Assembly: GCF_000002075.1 (NCBI RefSeq)
Contig: NW_004797546.1
Coordinates: 95,682-159,681, forward strand
Source of the DNA: Aplysia californica
Taxonomy: Eukaryota > Mollusca > Gastropoda > Aplysiida > Aplysiidae
Length of the DNA stretch: 64,000 nt
Direction of reading: 5' to 3'
In this document: positions 1 through 11,657 of the stretch, piece by piece
Numbering within the stretch: position 1 is the stretch's first letter
Layout: the number at the start of each line of letters is the position of its first letter
The notes under the pieces: model-generated
Seen by the model: only the letters and a program-made list of their open reading frames with translations
Databases searched by the model: none
What the model was told of the DNA's origin: nothing
Program-made: the position numbers and the translations under genes

Positions 1-25
1 TTTCCGCCTTTTTTTTTTACGTTAA

Positions 26-465
26 GTGAGGCAGTGTGGTGTAATCAGGCTCTCGTCAGTTTTCGAGCATGTAGAGTTATTGATATCATCTTAAAGCTTG
101 TTCACTTGTCTTTATTTGGATGTAAAAAATATCCATTTATCTTAAATGCAATTCGAGATATTTGCGAATGAAGGAGATGGGGGTCACCTGTTTTCAGAGG
201 AGAAGTTAGTGAGAAATGGCCGCCAAAGATTACATGTACTTATTTCCTTAACTCAAGAGTCCGTGGTAACTGAAAATTTACATTTTTTTGTGCCTTTAAT
301 CAATGTTTTTCAGAAAAATCCACACAGAAATGAGTTCTTTGATGGGCATGAAAGGTGTTGAGCCAAAAAAGAAAATTTTATAAAAATTCACAAACATGCG
401 GAAAAATGCAAGTTTCTCCACTTTGATTATTTTGACGAGCGCCTGATTTCACCATGCTGCCTCAC
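26..465 (-). mobile_element. MITE family 1, copy 1 (~440 bp)
   Basis: Inverted termini can be read directly: the left end begins GTGAGGCAGTGTGGTG and continues with ATCAGGCTCTCGTCA, and the reverse complement of the right end begins GTGAGGCAGCATGGTG and continues with ATCAGGCGCTCGTCA. The interior (a GGCCGCCAAAG block, a GGGGGTCACCTGTTTTCAG block and a CACACAGAAATGAGTTCTTT block) is the reverse complement of the copy at 49511-49945, so this copy is inverted relative to the other three. It carries no transposase, so it is non-autonomous. The short open frame inside is not supported as coding. Flanking bases give no clear target duplication for this copy. Confidence 0.85.
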
Positions 466-1811
466 GTTTGTCTTGTGCAGATATTCAAAGTTAGTTAGGT
501 CTCTGGATGATGTGCTGCCTTCCCAAATTGCTACCATAGCAAGTGATGCCAAAATTTATCAAAATTTCTATTGTGGTGGTGTAGAATATCTGAAGGATGA
601 GTGGATTTAGATTGAAAGACCTAAGTTTCCTCAGAAAGTACAGCCTCTGATTTACCTTTTTAAATCGGATATTGTTTACGTGGTTTTGACATGTAAATTT
701 GTTGTCGATTATAAGACCAAGATGTTTGTATGAATCCGTGATTTCAATTGTTTCGTGTTCAATTACGAGAGATGGGATTGTTGGTTTTTCTCTTCTAAAA
801 TAAAAAAATCATTTCCTTTGATTTTAAGAGGTTCACTTTTAGAAAAATTTAATTAATCCATTAAAAAAACATACACATTTCTTCGAAATACTCTTTTTCA
901 TCAAGGTTTATTGATGCTTTTGAGTATTAAACATTGCTCTCAAAAAAAAAAAAAAAAAGGAACGCTGAAATTAATCAAAGTCAAGACGCCAACAGCAACT
1001 GTCTAAATAAGAGGGTTACTAAAGAATTGGGACCAACCAGAGGACCCTGGAATAGCGGCGATATTTCCTCTATTGTTCACCGAACAATGGATTTTCTTAC
1101 ATTGGAAAAGCGAGCAGCTCCTGGGTAGAGCCAGAATTATCTTTTTATGGTAGTCGATTCCAACTCTTCATATTTCCCCTAGCCTGTGTCCAACAGGCCC
1201 AAGACTGTCACCTTAATCTTATCCTTCAATTCTTCTGTGGCTTTCCTTTTTACACCGTAATACCTTCTTATCACGCGCGTGTTTACGTCAGAAATGACGG
1301 GTTTTGAACCTTTTAAAAAAATTATATAAATGTGCTCTCAGACTACTATTACTGCACTATAGATAAACTACAATTCAGATAATTTAAGAAGCGGGCTTCG
1401 ACTTTGAGGCACTTTGCCAGACAGGATCAACCGATGCAGTGATGATACAATATTGGTCGCTTTTAAGGACCAGCGGGCTAACCCAAATTTTGGGGGTTTC
1501 CTGAAATCTTGACCTACAAAAAAAGGGGACATTGCCCTACCTATGAAGTTTAGTTTCATTGGTGTGAAAATTTGTTTGGTTATAGAGAAAAATCTCTTTG
1601 TCTTTTAAAGAGACTGAACAAGGGGCAAAAATTTTATCTTCGATTTTCTCAAAACAGCATTTTTCGAGATAGCCCCCTTGTGTTTAAAAGCAACCATATT
1701 ATACAACATTCCAGCAGAAAAAGGCTAAAACAGCACCTGGACATGGATGGCTGGTGCCTCTATAAATAAATCATTGATGGTCTGGTCCAGAAGAAAGACG
1801 ATGACACTCAC
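466..1811. other. No gene seen
   Basis: AT-rich sequence with no recognised coding region. It contains a 17-base A run at 942-958, which could be an old retroposon tail. A weak match at about 1377-1436 (TTTAAGAAGCGGG ... CAGGATCAACC) resembles the body of the tRNA-headed SINE at 13920-14110. The short frames here look random. Confidence 0.5.
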
Positions 1812-1900
1812 TAAAAGTTCTCCCCACTTGGGAATCAAGCTCGTGCCTCCTGCATGCGACGGCGAAGCGCCTAATCGCTACATCACAGGCGCCGTTCTTT
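1812..1900 (-). repeat. tRNA-headed SINE (family B), fragment
   Basis: Read on the minus strand, a tRNA-like head is visible with an A-box-like stretch (GTAGCGATTAGGCGC) and a B-box-like stretch (GCTTGATTCCC), followed by AAGTGGGGAGAA. The same head occurs at 14021-14106, 5463-5555 and about 56750-56821. The lack of a matching acceptor stem argues against a functional tRNA gene. Confidence 0.6.
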
Positions 1901-2191
1901 GGCCCTTTGGGTGTGAGTGAGTACAGTCGAAATGATCAGACACTGTGTCTCTTAGAGCGTTCAACTTTGTCATTTCGATATAATATAATATTATTATACA
2001 CCGAGTCGTCATGATAGTAGTCACATACATATTATTCAAAATGATAATAATAACAACAAAAAATATAATAACAAACAGTGAGAAGAAGTAGGAGCATACC
2101 ACACAAGAGCTCTCAATCTTAAGTTTAGCCCAAGTAAGAGTTTAACGGCACATGTCACACAATTAAGTCATGTGTATCATGTAAGTGTCGA

Positions 2192-2375
2192 AGTTTTAGT
2201 TTTAGTAGAGGTTTTACGGCGCTCGCAACTGCATACGGTCATATGAGCGCCAGAAGATTAGAGGTAACACGAGAGAGTAACAAACATAAAAAAAGAACAG
2301 GGGGAGATAAGGACGATAGATGTTTGATAGGAAAGTAGAAGCAAACCATACCAGAGCACCCGCCAACCACCCACT
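2192..2375 (-). repeat. SINE-like repeat family A, copy
   Basis: On the minus strand this reads from GGGTGGTTGGCGGGTGCTCT through a GTTTGCTTCTACTTTCCTA block to CGTAAAACCTCTACTAAAAC. It recurs about ten times in the window on both strands, and the CTAAAA-type end looks like a SINE or LINE 3' tail. I see no clear tRNA head, so its origin is open. Confidence 0.7.
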
Positions 2376-2461
2376 AAGTGTCGCAGAATTGGAGTGATAA
2401 TAGCAGTACATGTACATGTATTACCACAGAGCAACATACCGATACAAAGAAAAGAGCTTAG

Positions 2462-2808
2462 ATTAGTTTTAGTAGAGTTTTTACGGCGCTCGCAACTGCA
2501 TAAGGTCATATAAATATGAGCGCCAATGGGTGGGTGTCAACAGAGAAGTCCATACGGGGAATCAGGCCTACTACTCTGCTCTCCTCTCTAGCTTCAACAG
2601 CACAAAGTCTTCTTCGACTACTAAGGCACCCCGGAAATACCGGGCCATAAGAGAGTGACGAACATACAAAAGAAGAAGAGGGAAAATGACGATAGTAAGG
2701 ATCAGGAAAGGAAAAGCAGCACTTCATCGTATGCAGTTCACGCACAGTTATGAGCATGACATTGATGAATCAGCCCATTTACAATTCTACTGAGCATAAG
2801 AACATGTT
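2462..2808 (-). repeat. Repeat family A, longer variant
   Basis: It shares the tail block (TTTTAGTAGAGTTTTTACGGC, then GCTCGCAACTGCATAAGGTC) with family A. It then runs into a different body containing CAACAGCACAAAGTCT and TGAGCATGACATTGATGAAT. The same body is repeated at 3434-3770, including the far end CATAAGAAYATGTTA, so the two are copies of one longer unit. Confidence 0.65.
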
Positions 2809-2905
2809 AATGTACCTCCTTAGGGAACATTCAAAAGACACTTCACAGTCAGTAGCACCCCCCCTCGGTTTGGGAGGGGGGGGGGAGGTAGAGAGAAAAG
2901 AGGGA

Positions 2906-2984
2906 GGATATGTGTAAGGACGATAGATGTTTGATAGGAAAGAAAAAGCAAACCACACCAGAGCACCCGTCGACCACCCACGAA
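2906..2984 (-). repeat. Repeat family A, fragment
   Basis: Only the head half is present: ACGATAGATGTTTGATAGGA followed by AGCAAACCACACCAGAGCAC and CCACCCA (plus-strand reading). It lies next to C and G runs at 2860-2890. Confidence 0.6.
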
Positions 2985-3069
2985 CCTATGCAAAGCAGTA
3001 GAGGGAAAGGACTTCAGTACAAAGCCTTCTAACCAGACACAGATAGAAACAAGAGAAGCACAGTAAAGA

Positions 3070-3259
3070 AGTTTTAGTTTCCGTGAGAGTTTTACGGCAC
3101 TTGCAAAACAAAAAGGTCATCAAGTGGCGAAGTTTGGAAGTGTTACAAGAGAGTAATAAATACAAAAATAAGGAGAAAAGGGGGTGGGAGTGGATCAGGA
3201 CGATAGATGTTTGACAGGAAAAAGAGCAAACCAAACCAGAGCATCCGCCACCCACCCGC
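3070..3259 (-). repeat. Repeat family A, copy
   Basis: Nearly full-length: tail block TTTTAGTTTCCGTGAGAGTT, middle GGAAGTGTTACAAGAGAGTA, head block AACCAAACCAGAGCATCCGC. It sits in the same order relative to the long variant downstream as the copy at 2192-2375 does. Confidence 0.65.
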
Positions 3260-3433
3260 ACAGTAAAGAAGAGGGTCTAACCAGTGGAGCATTTTAACCG
3301 CCTGGTGAAATGGCAGAAAGCAAGTACACATAATCAAACATTGTGTTGCACCACTCCCCCCCCCCCCTTTTTTTTTTTGTTCCTCCACCCAACACGCACA
3401 TTTAGAAATACACACTATAAAAACAAATAATCG

Positions 3434-3770
3434 TTTAGTTTTAGTAAGGTTTTATGGCGCTCGCAACTGCGTATGAGCGCCAAGGGGTGGATGTCAACAG
3501 AGAGGTCAAAATGAGGAATCAGGCTTTCTCTGCTCACCTCTATAGCATCAACAGCACAAAGTCTGCGTCGACTATCAAGGCCACGGCACTTCGGAAATAA
3601 CAGTTCACTAGAGAGTAGCAAAAATACAAAAGAAGTTTAGGAAAAATGACGATAGTAGGAATGAGGAAAGAAAAGGCAGCAGTTTGTCCTCTATTTTGTT
3701 TCTGCACAGTATGAGCATGACATTGATAAATCAGCCCATTTGCAATTCTACTGAGCATAAGAATATGTTA
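3434..3770 (-). repeat. Repeat family A, longer variant, second copy
   Basis: Matches 2462-2808 along nearly all of its length, including the CAACAGCACAAAGTCTGCGT and GAGCATGACATTGATAAATC blocks. Divergence by many substitutions suggests an old duplication or two old insertions. Confidence 0.65.
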
Positions 3771-3861
3771 CAGAAAATCAACCCAGCGAAAAAACCCAAC
3801 AAAAAAACAACAAATGAACAAAAAAAAACAACAACAACAAAAACAATAACATGCAAACAAA

Positions 3862-3935
3862 GCCATGGGGGCTCTTGTGGCCTGGAGGTTAAGGTGTTGG
3901 CCTCTCATTCGCCAAAGGTCCCGCGGTTCGAATCC
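3862..3935 (+). repeat. tRNA-like sequence (SINE head or tRNA pseudogene)
   Basis: An A box (TGGCCTGGAGGTTAAGG) and a B box (GGTTCGAATCC) are present at tRNA-like spacing with an anticodon-arm-like middle. The 5' GGGGGCT has no pairing partner 3' of the B box, where the sequence becomes CGAAAAATT. It is therefore not a complete cloverleaf and is probably a SINE head or degenerate tRNA copy. Confidence 0.55.
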
Positions 3936-3949
3936 GAAAAATTTTCTTA

Positions 3950-4376
3950 TCTAAAATAGTCTCCTTTCACCTCCTTTTCTGCTCTCTAGCAATGTTCTGT
4001 GGTCTGCTTTCGTCTTCTCTTTCTGCCCCCACCCCCTCACCTCCTTTGCTCCCTCCTCTGGGCTCCTAAATCTTTCTGCAGCCTTTCTACTGCTACTCCT
4101 TGGCTCCTTCTTACGGCTGTCTTTCAGCCACACCCCTGATCTTCTGGTAGGAAAGATCTACACTTACCCTTCTCGGACAAGGGCGAAAAATCTCAGAGGG
4201 CCCGTGCGCAAGTTGCGCACGTTAAAAACCCCTTGGTGGTCTAAAATTAATAAGAGTTGGCTTCGGCCGCCACCCGGACAAAATATACAATTTCCTACCA
4301 ACTAAAAATATTAGGTGTGTCCCGCGCGCTCATATGAACTTATGCAGTTGCCAGCGCTGAAAAACACTTATAAAAA
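3950..4376 (-). repeat. Dispersed repeat family C, copy 1
   Basis: The reverse complement matches 62565-62960 in order: GCAACTGCATAAGTTCATAT, then TTGGTAGGAAATT, GGCCGAAGCC, GACCACCAAGG, TTTAACGTGC, GAGATTTTTCGCCC, CCAGAAGATCAGGGGTGTGG and GGAGGTGAGGGGGTGGGGGC. No protein is coded. I know a block of this type (ATCTTTAACGTGC) from invertebrate SINE-like repeats, but I do not assign a named family. Confidence 0.7.
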
Positions 4377-7300
4377 AAACAATGCAACCAGCGACCGGAC
4401 ATAACAAACTGACAAAAATCTGGAGATATGCAAAAACTTCTTTATTAAATTAACTTAAAATAGCAATACATTTAGTAGCAAATCAGTATGAGTAATGAGC
4501 CTTGATCGACGGTGGCACCTGGTCATAGAAGGAAGCATCGTATAACTAGGGGCACCATCAGGACTCACGATGAGGTGAAACTTCACACGTTATGCTAGCA
4601 GTATCACATGGCAGCTCAACGACACTGAAGGGGTTTGCTCATAAACGCCCATGCACACACAACCATTGCCATTAGTGGGAAATACAGGTACTTGTTGAAC
4701 TTAAAAGGCTATTCAAAGAACTTGAAATAAAAGAAAATAATACTTAATACAGATTGCCGGTGCTTGCTATGAATTGTCTCAAAATTGTGGTTAAATAAGA
4801 CAAATACTTTCATGGATTTTATTTTTTAGTGACAAGAATCACTGACTATTGCAGAATGCAACCCCCACCCCCCATAATAAAACTCACACTACAATTGCTG
4901 CCCTTACCCTTCTTTACAAGAAAATCCAGATGCAATATACCAATATTTTGAAATTGATGGGCATTCCTTATAACCAGCCTTAATAAAACGTATTTTCAGA
5001 GTTTTTAAAAGGAATAATATGTACATCAAAGGAACGACTGTACATAACATTAATCAATATCGGTTCAGTAAAGTGGATATACAAACTATAAAACTAAAAC
5101 AAAGCCTTGTCGAAAACGCCAAGACAGAACAATGTGAATTAAAGCTTTGTCACTGAAAAATCTTTAATTATTATGTAATTACACTCCAAGAGCAACAGAA
5201 ACAAGGCCCTCCCAGGAACTTCTTTCGTCTAGTTGAGGTCAAGATTAACATTTACCCTGTAACTAAAAAAAAACAAAAACCCAAAATGTTTTAAAGAAGG
5301 GACTTAAGACAAAACATCTTCCCTTTAAAGCCAACAAAAATGTAATTAACTGAAGTTTTACTTCGCAGCTTCAGCCTTTTAGATCATTCAGGAGGTGGGT
5401 TGCTTCCACCCTCCCTGTTGAACTGAGAGAGATACAATGTCCCAGAAAAAAAAGCTGGAGAATCACGTACTGAATAAAAAAATTTCTCGCAACATGGGAA
5501 TCAAACTCAGGACTCCTGCATAGGATGGAAAGCACCTAAATGCTCCACCATAGAAATGGTCTCTTTAAAGCTGAGACGGTATGATGGGCAACAGACCAAT
5601 TTGTTAACCCAAACCAAGACAGTGCTATGGAGATTGAAGACGAAGCATTTTTTTTCGTAGCGGAAATCGCGCTCAAAGTCTTTTGCAAGCAGGGTGAAGA
5701 GTTGAACAATTGCGCCTCACACGGCAGTAGATTCAAAATAGGCAGTGAAAGTCAGTAAAAAAAATTATGCTATGCACACATCTCTATAGTCTAATGTGAC
5801 GTCTCCTCAAATGTATTCTAAAATTAACAAATGACTCTGCAAGCTTTCTTTGTCTCAAGTGACCAATATAAAGAAAGGGAAAGTTCAAAGGTTATCATAC
5901 TTTTCTCATTTACAAAAAAACAACAACCGAACAAACAAAAAACTCACTAAAAAACAAAAAATAAACCAAAGTAATGATGACAGCATATACACATAAATAT
6001 AACCAAAACTGCTACACAACAGACAATCAGTATCAAATGAACTGTCAGTCGAGTTCTTCAACGCTCAAGAGAATAAGGGACAGGTTATACCAACTGTCAG
6101 AGGAAACACAAAGAACAGGAATTGATAAGAACATTTGAAAAAAGGTAGATGTGCAGTTAATGTGAGTGACGGTAATATCTTCAGGTACACAGAAATATCG
6201 AAATTTCACTAAACATAGGCTGTTTGCTTTATATCCCTTGCAGTTCGAACAAGGGTCTCTTATTTAATTTTAACACAGACCAAGCCATGAAGTGGAAAGT
6301 ACGAAAAATGATAACGCCTCTGACAAAGAAAAACATTGATATTGACTCTGGACTTATAATAAATATTGCAACAGGCAGGATCATTGATGTTTGCTGTAGT
6401 TTGAATTCAACACTCTTTTATGCACAGACCAGCTCATTTGGAAGAATGAGAGTTTATGATAGCATTTGTTGTAGTCCAATTGCAACACTCCATTATACAA
6501 GTACATGTACCGGTCATTTCATAGACAGAACATTTTTTTTTCACTAGTCAGGACTTCTGGCAGAAAACAAACTTTAAAGAAAAGTACCAAAGAAATGATA
6601 ACATTTTTGTCAATATCAGCATGAATTTCTAACATCAGCACGTAAAAACATAGCACTAATCATATCATAGTTGGCATAATGGTGACCACTTTTCAAGACA
6701 AAGCAGATTTGTACAAATGTAATACTGAACGAAAACAGAGCATCCACCAACCACCTGCGGGGATTTTTGACAAAGCATCTCAACAGAAATGAATACCCAG
6801 GAGGTGGAGATCAATTCAGTAGCAGTCAGTGTCACCCTCTCCCCCTCCCCCATACATCCATCTCTAAACTCTGGATAATTAATTTTTGTAGGAAGGTGGG
6901 TTTGTTTAAGGGGCAAATTAATCCTCACCACAGTAGATTCTTTAAAACAGTTTAGTGATAAGTTTGATATAGTAATTGTATATATCTAAACTGACACAAT
7001 TTACATCATTTTGTCAAAAGATTGGAGACTCGACATATCTGACAGATGGGAAAGATGTAAATCATACAAGTAGCATGACCCTACAACCTTATAGTTGTCC
7101 CAGTTGATAAAAAGCAACTAAAAACAAAGGCATCCTGAAGGAGCTGTGAAAAGGCATATTCATTGGACAAGAAAGTTGAAGGAGTAACTGCACACGTTGG
7201 CTGTGCCTCTGGCATCAATTTGTGAACAAGAAGAAAGGCTTCATTTGAAGAGGGGGGGAAAAAAACACTTACAAAAAACGGTATTAATTTCACTCATCTA

Positions 7301-8142
7301 AAAACTGAATTAATTTAATCAGTTTGCCCTTGGTCTAAAGGCCAAATTGCTTCAAAGACTATTTTTAAAAAATTGACTTGCAATTCAATTAATTTCTGTG
7401 TAAATAGCCCATTGTATTATCATCACTTGTAAAGGCTGCCAAATGCATGTAAAAAAGCTAATATTTAATCTACTTGGTCAGCTGATTACATTTAGGAGCA
7501 GTAAAGTATGTCAGAATCATTCTGTCAAGAGCATTCAATCAATAAGTTCCAGCAGCTCTGAACTACATTGTTCAAGAACTACACTGCATATGTACAAATA
7601 ATAATACAAGGCTGTATAGGGAAATTACAACATGAGTGAGTTCATAAGTTTCTTGATAATATAGTGAAAAAAACATCCCCACCAATATTGATCACCTTAT
7701 CTTGTTTTTCAAACATAAAAATGTTCATCAAAAAAGGATTGGCTATTAACTTTTTAGGATTCCAACCTAACATTAGAAACAAAAATAGAATTAAAAAAAA
7801 ATAAAATAAAATAAAAGCTGCAATACCCAAAGCAGTACAGTGCAGCCAAAGTTTAATGAACTGCTTGAATCCCAAGACAATCATTGAGACAAGAACTGCC
7901 ATTCTTGGGAAAACGCAAGAGGACAGACATATCTGAGGCAGACTCCAAGCCCTTATTGTTCATGGCAGGTGCTCAAACACAGAAAATAAATAATGAATAG
8001 ATGAAAAAAACCCACACTCCAACATGTTATTCAAAATGGTGAGAACAATTCAAATACAGAATGAGCACTCACACAAAAACTGCAAAGTTTTAGACAATAA
8101 ACCCCCATAATAAAAAAGGGTCTGATCCAAAAAGGTACATAC
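4377..8142. other. No gene seen; possible distal poly(A) signal
   Basis: AT-rich and nearly free of microsatellites, with only the SINE-B copy at 5380-5555 recognised. On the minus strand AATAAA (4440-4445) is followed by T-rich sequence. This would be a possible distal end for the TEX2 transcript, 16 kb past its stop codon, but the hexamer is expected by chance in such AT-rich DNA. The short frames show no family resemblance. Confidence 0.4.
5380..5555 (-). repeat. tRNA-headed SINE family B, copy
   Basis: On the plus strand the body (ATTCAGGAGGTGGGTTGCTT, GATACAATGTCCCAG) is followed by the reversed tRNA-like head (CATGGGAATCAAACTCAGGA, GCACCTAAATGCTCCACCAT). The order and spacing are the same as at 13920-14110, with more divergence. 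Confidence 0.6.
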
Positions 8143-8576
8143 GTGAGGCAGCGTGGTGAAATCAGGCGCTCGTCAAAATAAAACAATCTGAGAAACAGGC
8201 ACTTTTCCGCCAGTTTTGAAATTTTTATAGAATTTTTATTTTTTGGCTTAACCTGTTTTAGGTCCATATAAAAACACATTTCCATGTGAATTTTGCAGAA
8301 GAACATTGAATATGGCACAAAACGTGTCCTTATTCAGTTTTCTAAGACTCTTTAGCTATTGGGAGTTACCGATCTTCGGCGCCCATTTTCTCGCTCATTT
8401 CACCACTGAAACCAGGTGACCTCACTTCCTTAAATTGCAAATATTTTGAGTTCTATTCAAGATAAATGGATATTTATTTCATTTGAAGCAAGGCAAATAA
8501 ATCAGTTTTCAGATGATATCAATAACTCCACATGCCCAAAAATTGACCAGCGCCTGATCCCACAGCGTCGTGACAC
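8143..8576 (+). mobile_element. MITE family 1, copy 2
   Basis: The left end reads GTGAGGCAGCGTGGTGAAAT then CAGGCGCTCGTCAAAATA. The reverse complement of the right end reads GTGTCACGACGCTGTGGGAT then CAGGCGCTGGTCAATTTT. The interior shares blocks with copies 3 and 4 (TTTTTTGGCTTAACC, TTCGGCGCCCATTTTCTCGC, AGGTGACC). Flanks ATAC and ATAT are compatible with a decayed 4-bp duplication. Confidence 0.85.
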
Positions 8577-8835
8577 ATATTTGGCTGATGATGAGAAATA
8601 GACGTTAATGGTGGTATCAGAGGATTTGTTGGTGTTCAAAGGGTTTATTTATTACTCATTTTTCCTCTTGTCACAGAACAGAAGAAAACCTCCACATTAT
8701 ATTATAAGGGCATAGGTTCAATTACAGACAATTCCTGAACTTGTATGCCACACTGAACAGGTCATTGACATCCTACTTACATAAAGCTGGATAAATTATC
8801 ATGTACAAAGTGTGAAATATCCAAGATGTCTGTAA

Positions 8836-8976
8836 TACGGGGTGCCCACTACGGATGGGATCGGCCAATCGGGCCGATCGCCCGACTCGGTCGCTACAAA
8901 ACAAACGTGTCTGTTTTCAGTTTCAGGCAATCAAGTCGGGCGATCGGCCCGATCCAGCCGTAGTGGGCACCCCGTA
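8836..8976. mobile_element. PIF/Harbinger-like MITE (141 bp foldback)
   Basis: Perfect 19-bp terminal inverted repeats, TACGGGGTGCCCACTACGG, bound the element. It is flanked by TAA on both sides (8833-8835 and 8977-8979), fitting the TWA target duplication of PIF/Harbinger transposons. The arms pair further through CGATCGCCCGACT, with about 50 bases of loop. No coding capacity. Perfect ends suggest recent insertion. Confidence 0.75.
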
Positions 8977-8979
8977 TAA

Positions 8980-11657
8980 GAGTTAAATTGAGACAAACCA
9001 ACACAAAAATGTCACTCAGATGAAAGACGGATATAGCGGGAAAAGAAGTAGTTCCTATCTGAACCACTTCCAACAGGTCACTACAATTCAGGAAATGAAG
9101 GATCGAAACGCAGTTTACAGTGTTGTCCGTGTGGTCACAACATTTCCCTAAGAAAACATATTGTGACAATGAAAAGAAGTGGGTGTAGACAACATCAGAA
9201 AAGCCACCAACCAACCACAAATTCCAGTTAAATCCAGACAAGGGGCCCCCCTTATTTTATTATTGCACTATAGGAACACCAGGCCACGCTTCACAACAAC
9301 AGCAAAAGTACCACAAACGGGTGGGCACAAGAGGAAATTAGCACAAACCCGTGTGACTCAGCATCAACGGAAGCATGTCCCCAAAGATTTCCACAATATT
9401 TTAGCGCACCTGTTATGTACAAATATTCATACATTCAAACCACACACAGCATTGGATCATGTCTCAGGGTGAGGCTTTTTTCTCACAGTCATAAATTTGA
9501 CATCTTTACTTTACTAACATCCTGCCTGTGAGTAAGACAAATGTCACAGTATAGAAATTATAGGCCAATTTCAACCATATTGCACACCCCATGCAGCCCA
9601 CCTTTATAAGTCACTATGTTAAAAGCTTGGAAAATTCAGAATGACATATGGCAAAAATGTCCCAGCTTTGGCCACCACATTTGTCACAATAATAAGTCTT
9701 GTCACTCCAACACAATGACAACAAAAAACCCTCAGTGGTCCCACACCAGACTAGGCTGAAGCAAATCCTGATAATATCTTAATTCTGACAAAAAAGTAAG
9801 ACAAAACACTAAATCCTGAAACAAGTTCCCTCGGAAGGAAGTTTTCAAACTGATCAATACGATGAAACCATACACGAGGTGTCACTGAACTAGGCTTGCG
9901 CCATAGAGTTTATATGATGACAAAAGTAACAACATATTTTATCAGATTTGGGTACCAACTCTGAAAACAGTTCAAAACATCCGCACTCTTAAAACTGCAA
10001 ATGATCCGTACTCAGGCAACTTTTTTCATCAACTCCATGTAAATATAAACATTTCTCCTCAATTGTCAAATCTACGGAATAGCTTAGCGTTGAATGTAGT
10101 CGTTTTGCTATTACATATAAAAGAAGGGCACTTCTCCTCATCCTCAAGTGACGCAACGTGTCTCCATTTTCAGAGGCCAGATATCAGCAAATACCAGAGA
10201 AATCCAAGATCCAGGTTTACTAACACAAATCAGTTTTCAGATATGCTTGTTATGTTGACAATTCCAACCCCTCACTGAAACAAACTGCAACAACAAAAGC
10301 TCCTGAGCACTTCATTATTCATATCTGAAACAACAGCAACAGCCCCCCCCCCCCCTCCCCAAAACAAAACAACAACAACAAACAAACAAAAAAACCAAAG
10401 AAAACCAAAAAAAAACAACCCGCAACAAAACCAAAACAATTCAGACGAACAGAGTTCATAAGGATTTAAGTCTTGTTAGAATACTGCACTGCATATTGGG
10501 TTGATTCTTTTTTTTGTTGTTTGAGTAAAGGGTTTTACAGCATATGAAACACAAATAGGTCATATAGGTGTTGAAGATTAGATGTGTTACAAGAGAGTAA
10601 CATAAAACAAAAAGAAGGAGAAAGATCAGGATGACAGATGCTTGGTAGGAAAGAGGGGGAAAACCACACCAAGGCACCAGCCAACCATTCACATATATTC
10701 ATAGCACACAGTGAAAGCAAAATCCCTTCTGCAAAACCAGATTGGTAACTGCCTAAATCCCCCCCTCCCCTGAAACCAGGGCCTCAGGATAATAATATAT
10801 TCTCAATCGCTGAAAGTAACCAGAGAACTGCCTCAACAAACACTAGACATTAATACATCATCACATTTAGGACACACAGCTTGCAAATTAGAGCATGCTC
10901 AGAGCAACAATAACTCACCCTTGGCGTAAGCATATGGATGAAAGTAGACTGAATATAGAAAAATAAAATAAAACGCAGATAAACTGCCACCACGTCAAAA
11001 GTTTTAATATTAAAATGGCAACCTGCGGCAAAGTATTTCCAACTTAGAACAATGCAACCTTCATTTTCTCTTCACCTTTAAATGTACTCGTTGTTAGCAA
11101 CTATCTTAGACAATACATGACTTCTTTTTTACTCAACTTTTTGTATCAGAGACACTGCTGATTTCTACTTTATTGGGGTAATCTATTCATATTTTACCGT
11201 TTACAAAAACCCATGATATAATTCTACTTTAAATTTTGCATAACACTTCCCAAAATTGTTTAGCATCACACAAAGTCAGCAACAATAGGAAAAAAAGAAG
11301 ATTCCCCATCCCTCTATGGTAACTGTCATTAAAAATGTCCACGTGTGAGTTAATGACCAAGTGGCTTGGTAACGGCCAGCTTATCACTTCAGCACACAAG
11401 AAGTGCTTACTGAAGAACATTCTTGATCTTCATGGAACAGGGAAGTGGTACGATAAACCCCCATCCACCACATGCTGATCTGCATAATATTGAAAGAAAC
11501 CACACTATCTTTGAAACATATTCTAAAAAATGAAAGACATAAATGATCAGATACAATATCAAAATGTATAAAGTTTCATTGTCAAAAAATAGTTCTTGTT
11601 TTTGATGTTACAATCATTAATTCAAATCCAATTACATCTCACGTATTGAAAACAAAT
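8980..11657. other. No gene seen
   Basis: AT-rich sequence downstream of TEX2 with no recognised gene. It holds a C run at 10347-10356, CAA-type simple sequence at 10365-10430 and one family A repeat (10523-10692). The open frames are short and unlike any family I know. Confidence 0.45.
10523..10692 (-). repeat. Repeat family A, copy
   Basis: Plus-strand blocks in order: GAGTAAAGGGTTTTACAGCA, GGTCATATAGGTGTTGAAGA, TTAGATGTGTTACAAGAGAG, AGGATGACAGATGCTTGGTA and ACCAGCCAACCATTCA. This is a nearly complete copy in the same orientation as those at 2-4 kb. Confidence 0.65.

Noticed and set aside
146-361. 71-codon open frame in the first MITE
   Set aside because: It lies wholly within a non-autonomous repeat and is not kept open in the other three copies.
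934-1128. 64-codon open frame starting in an A run
   Set aside because: The Lys run comes from the homopolymer; no domain, splice signals or homology recognised.
3862-3935. Functional tRNA gene
   Set aside because: A and B boxes are good but the acceptor stem does not pair and the 3' part is degenerate.
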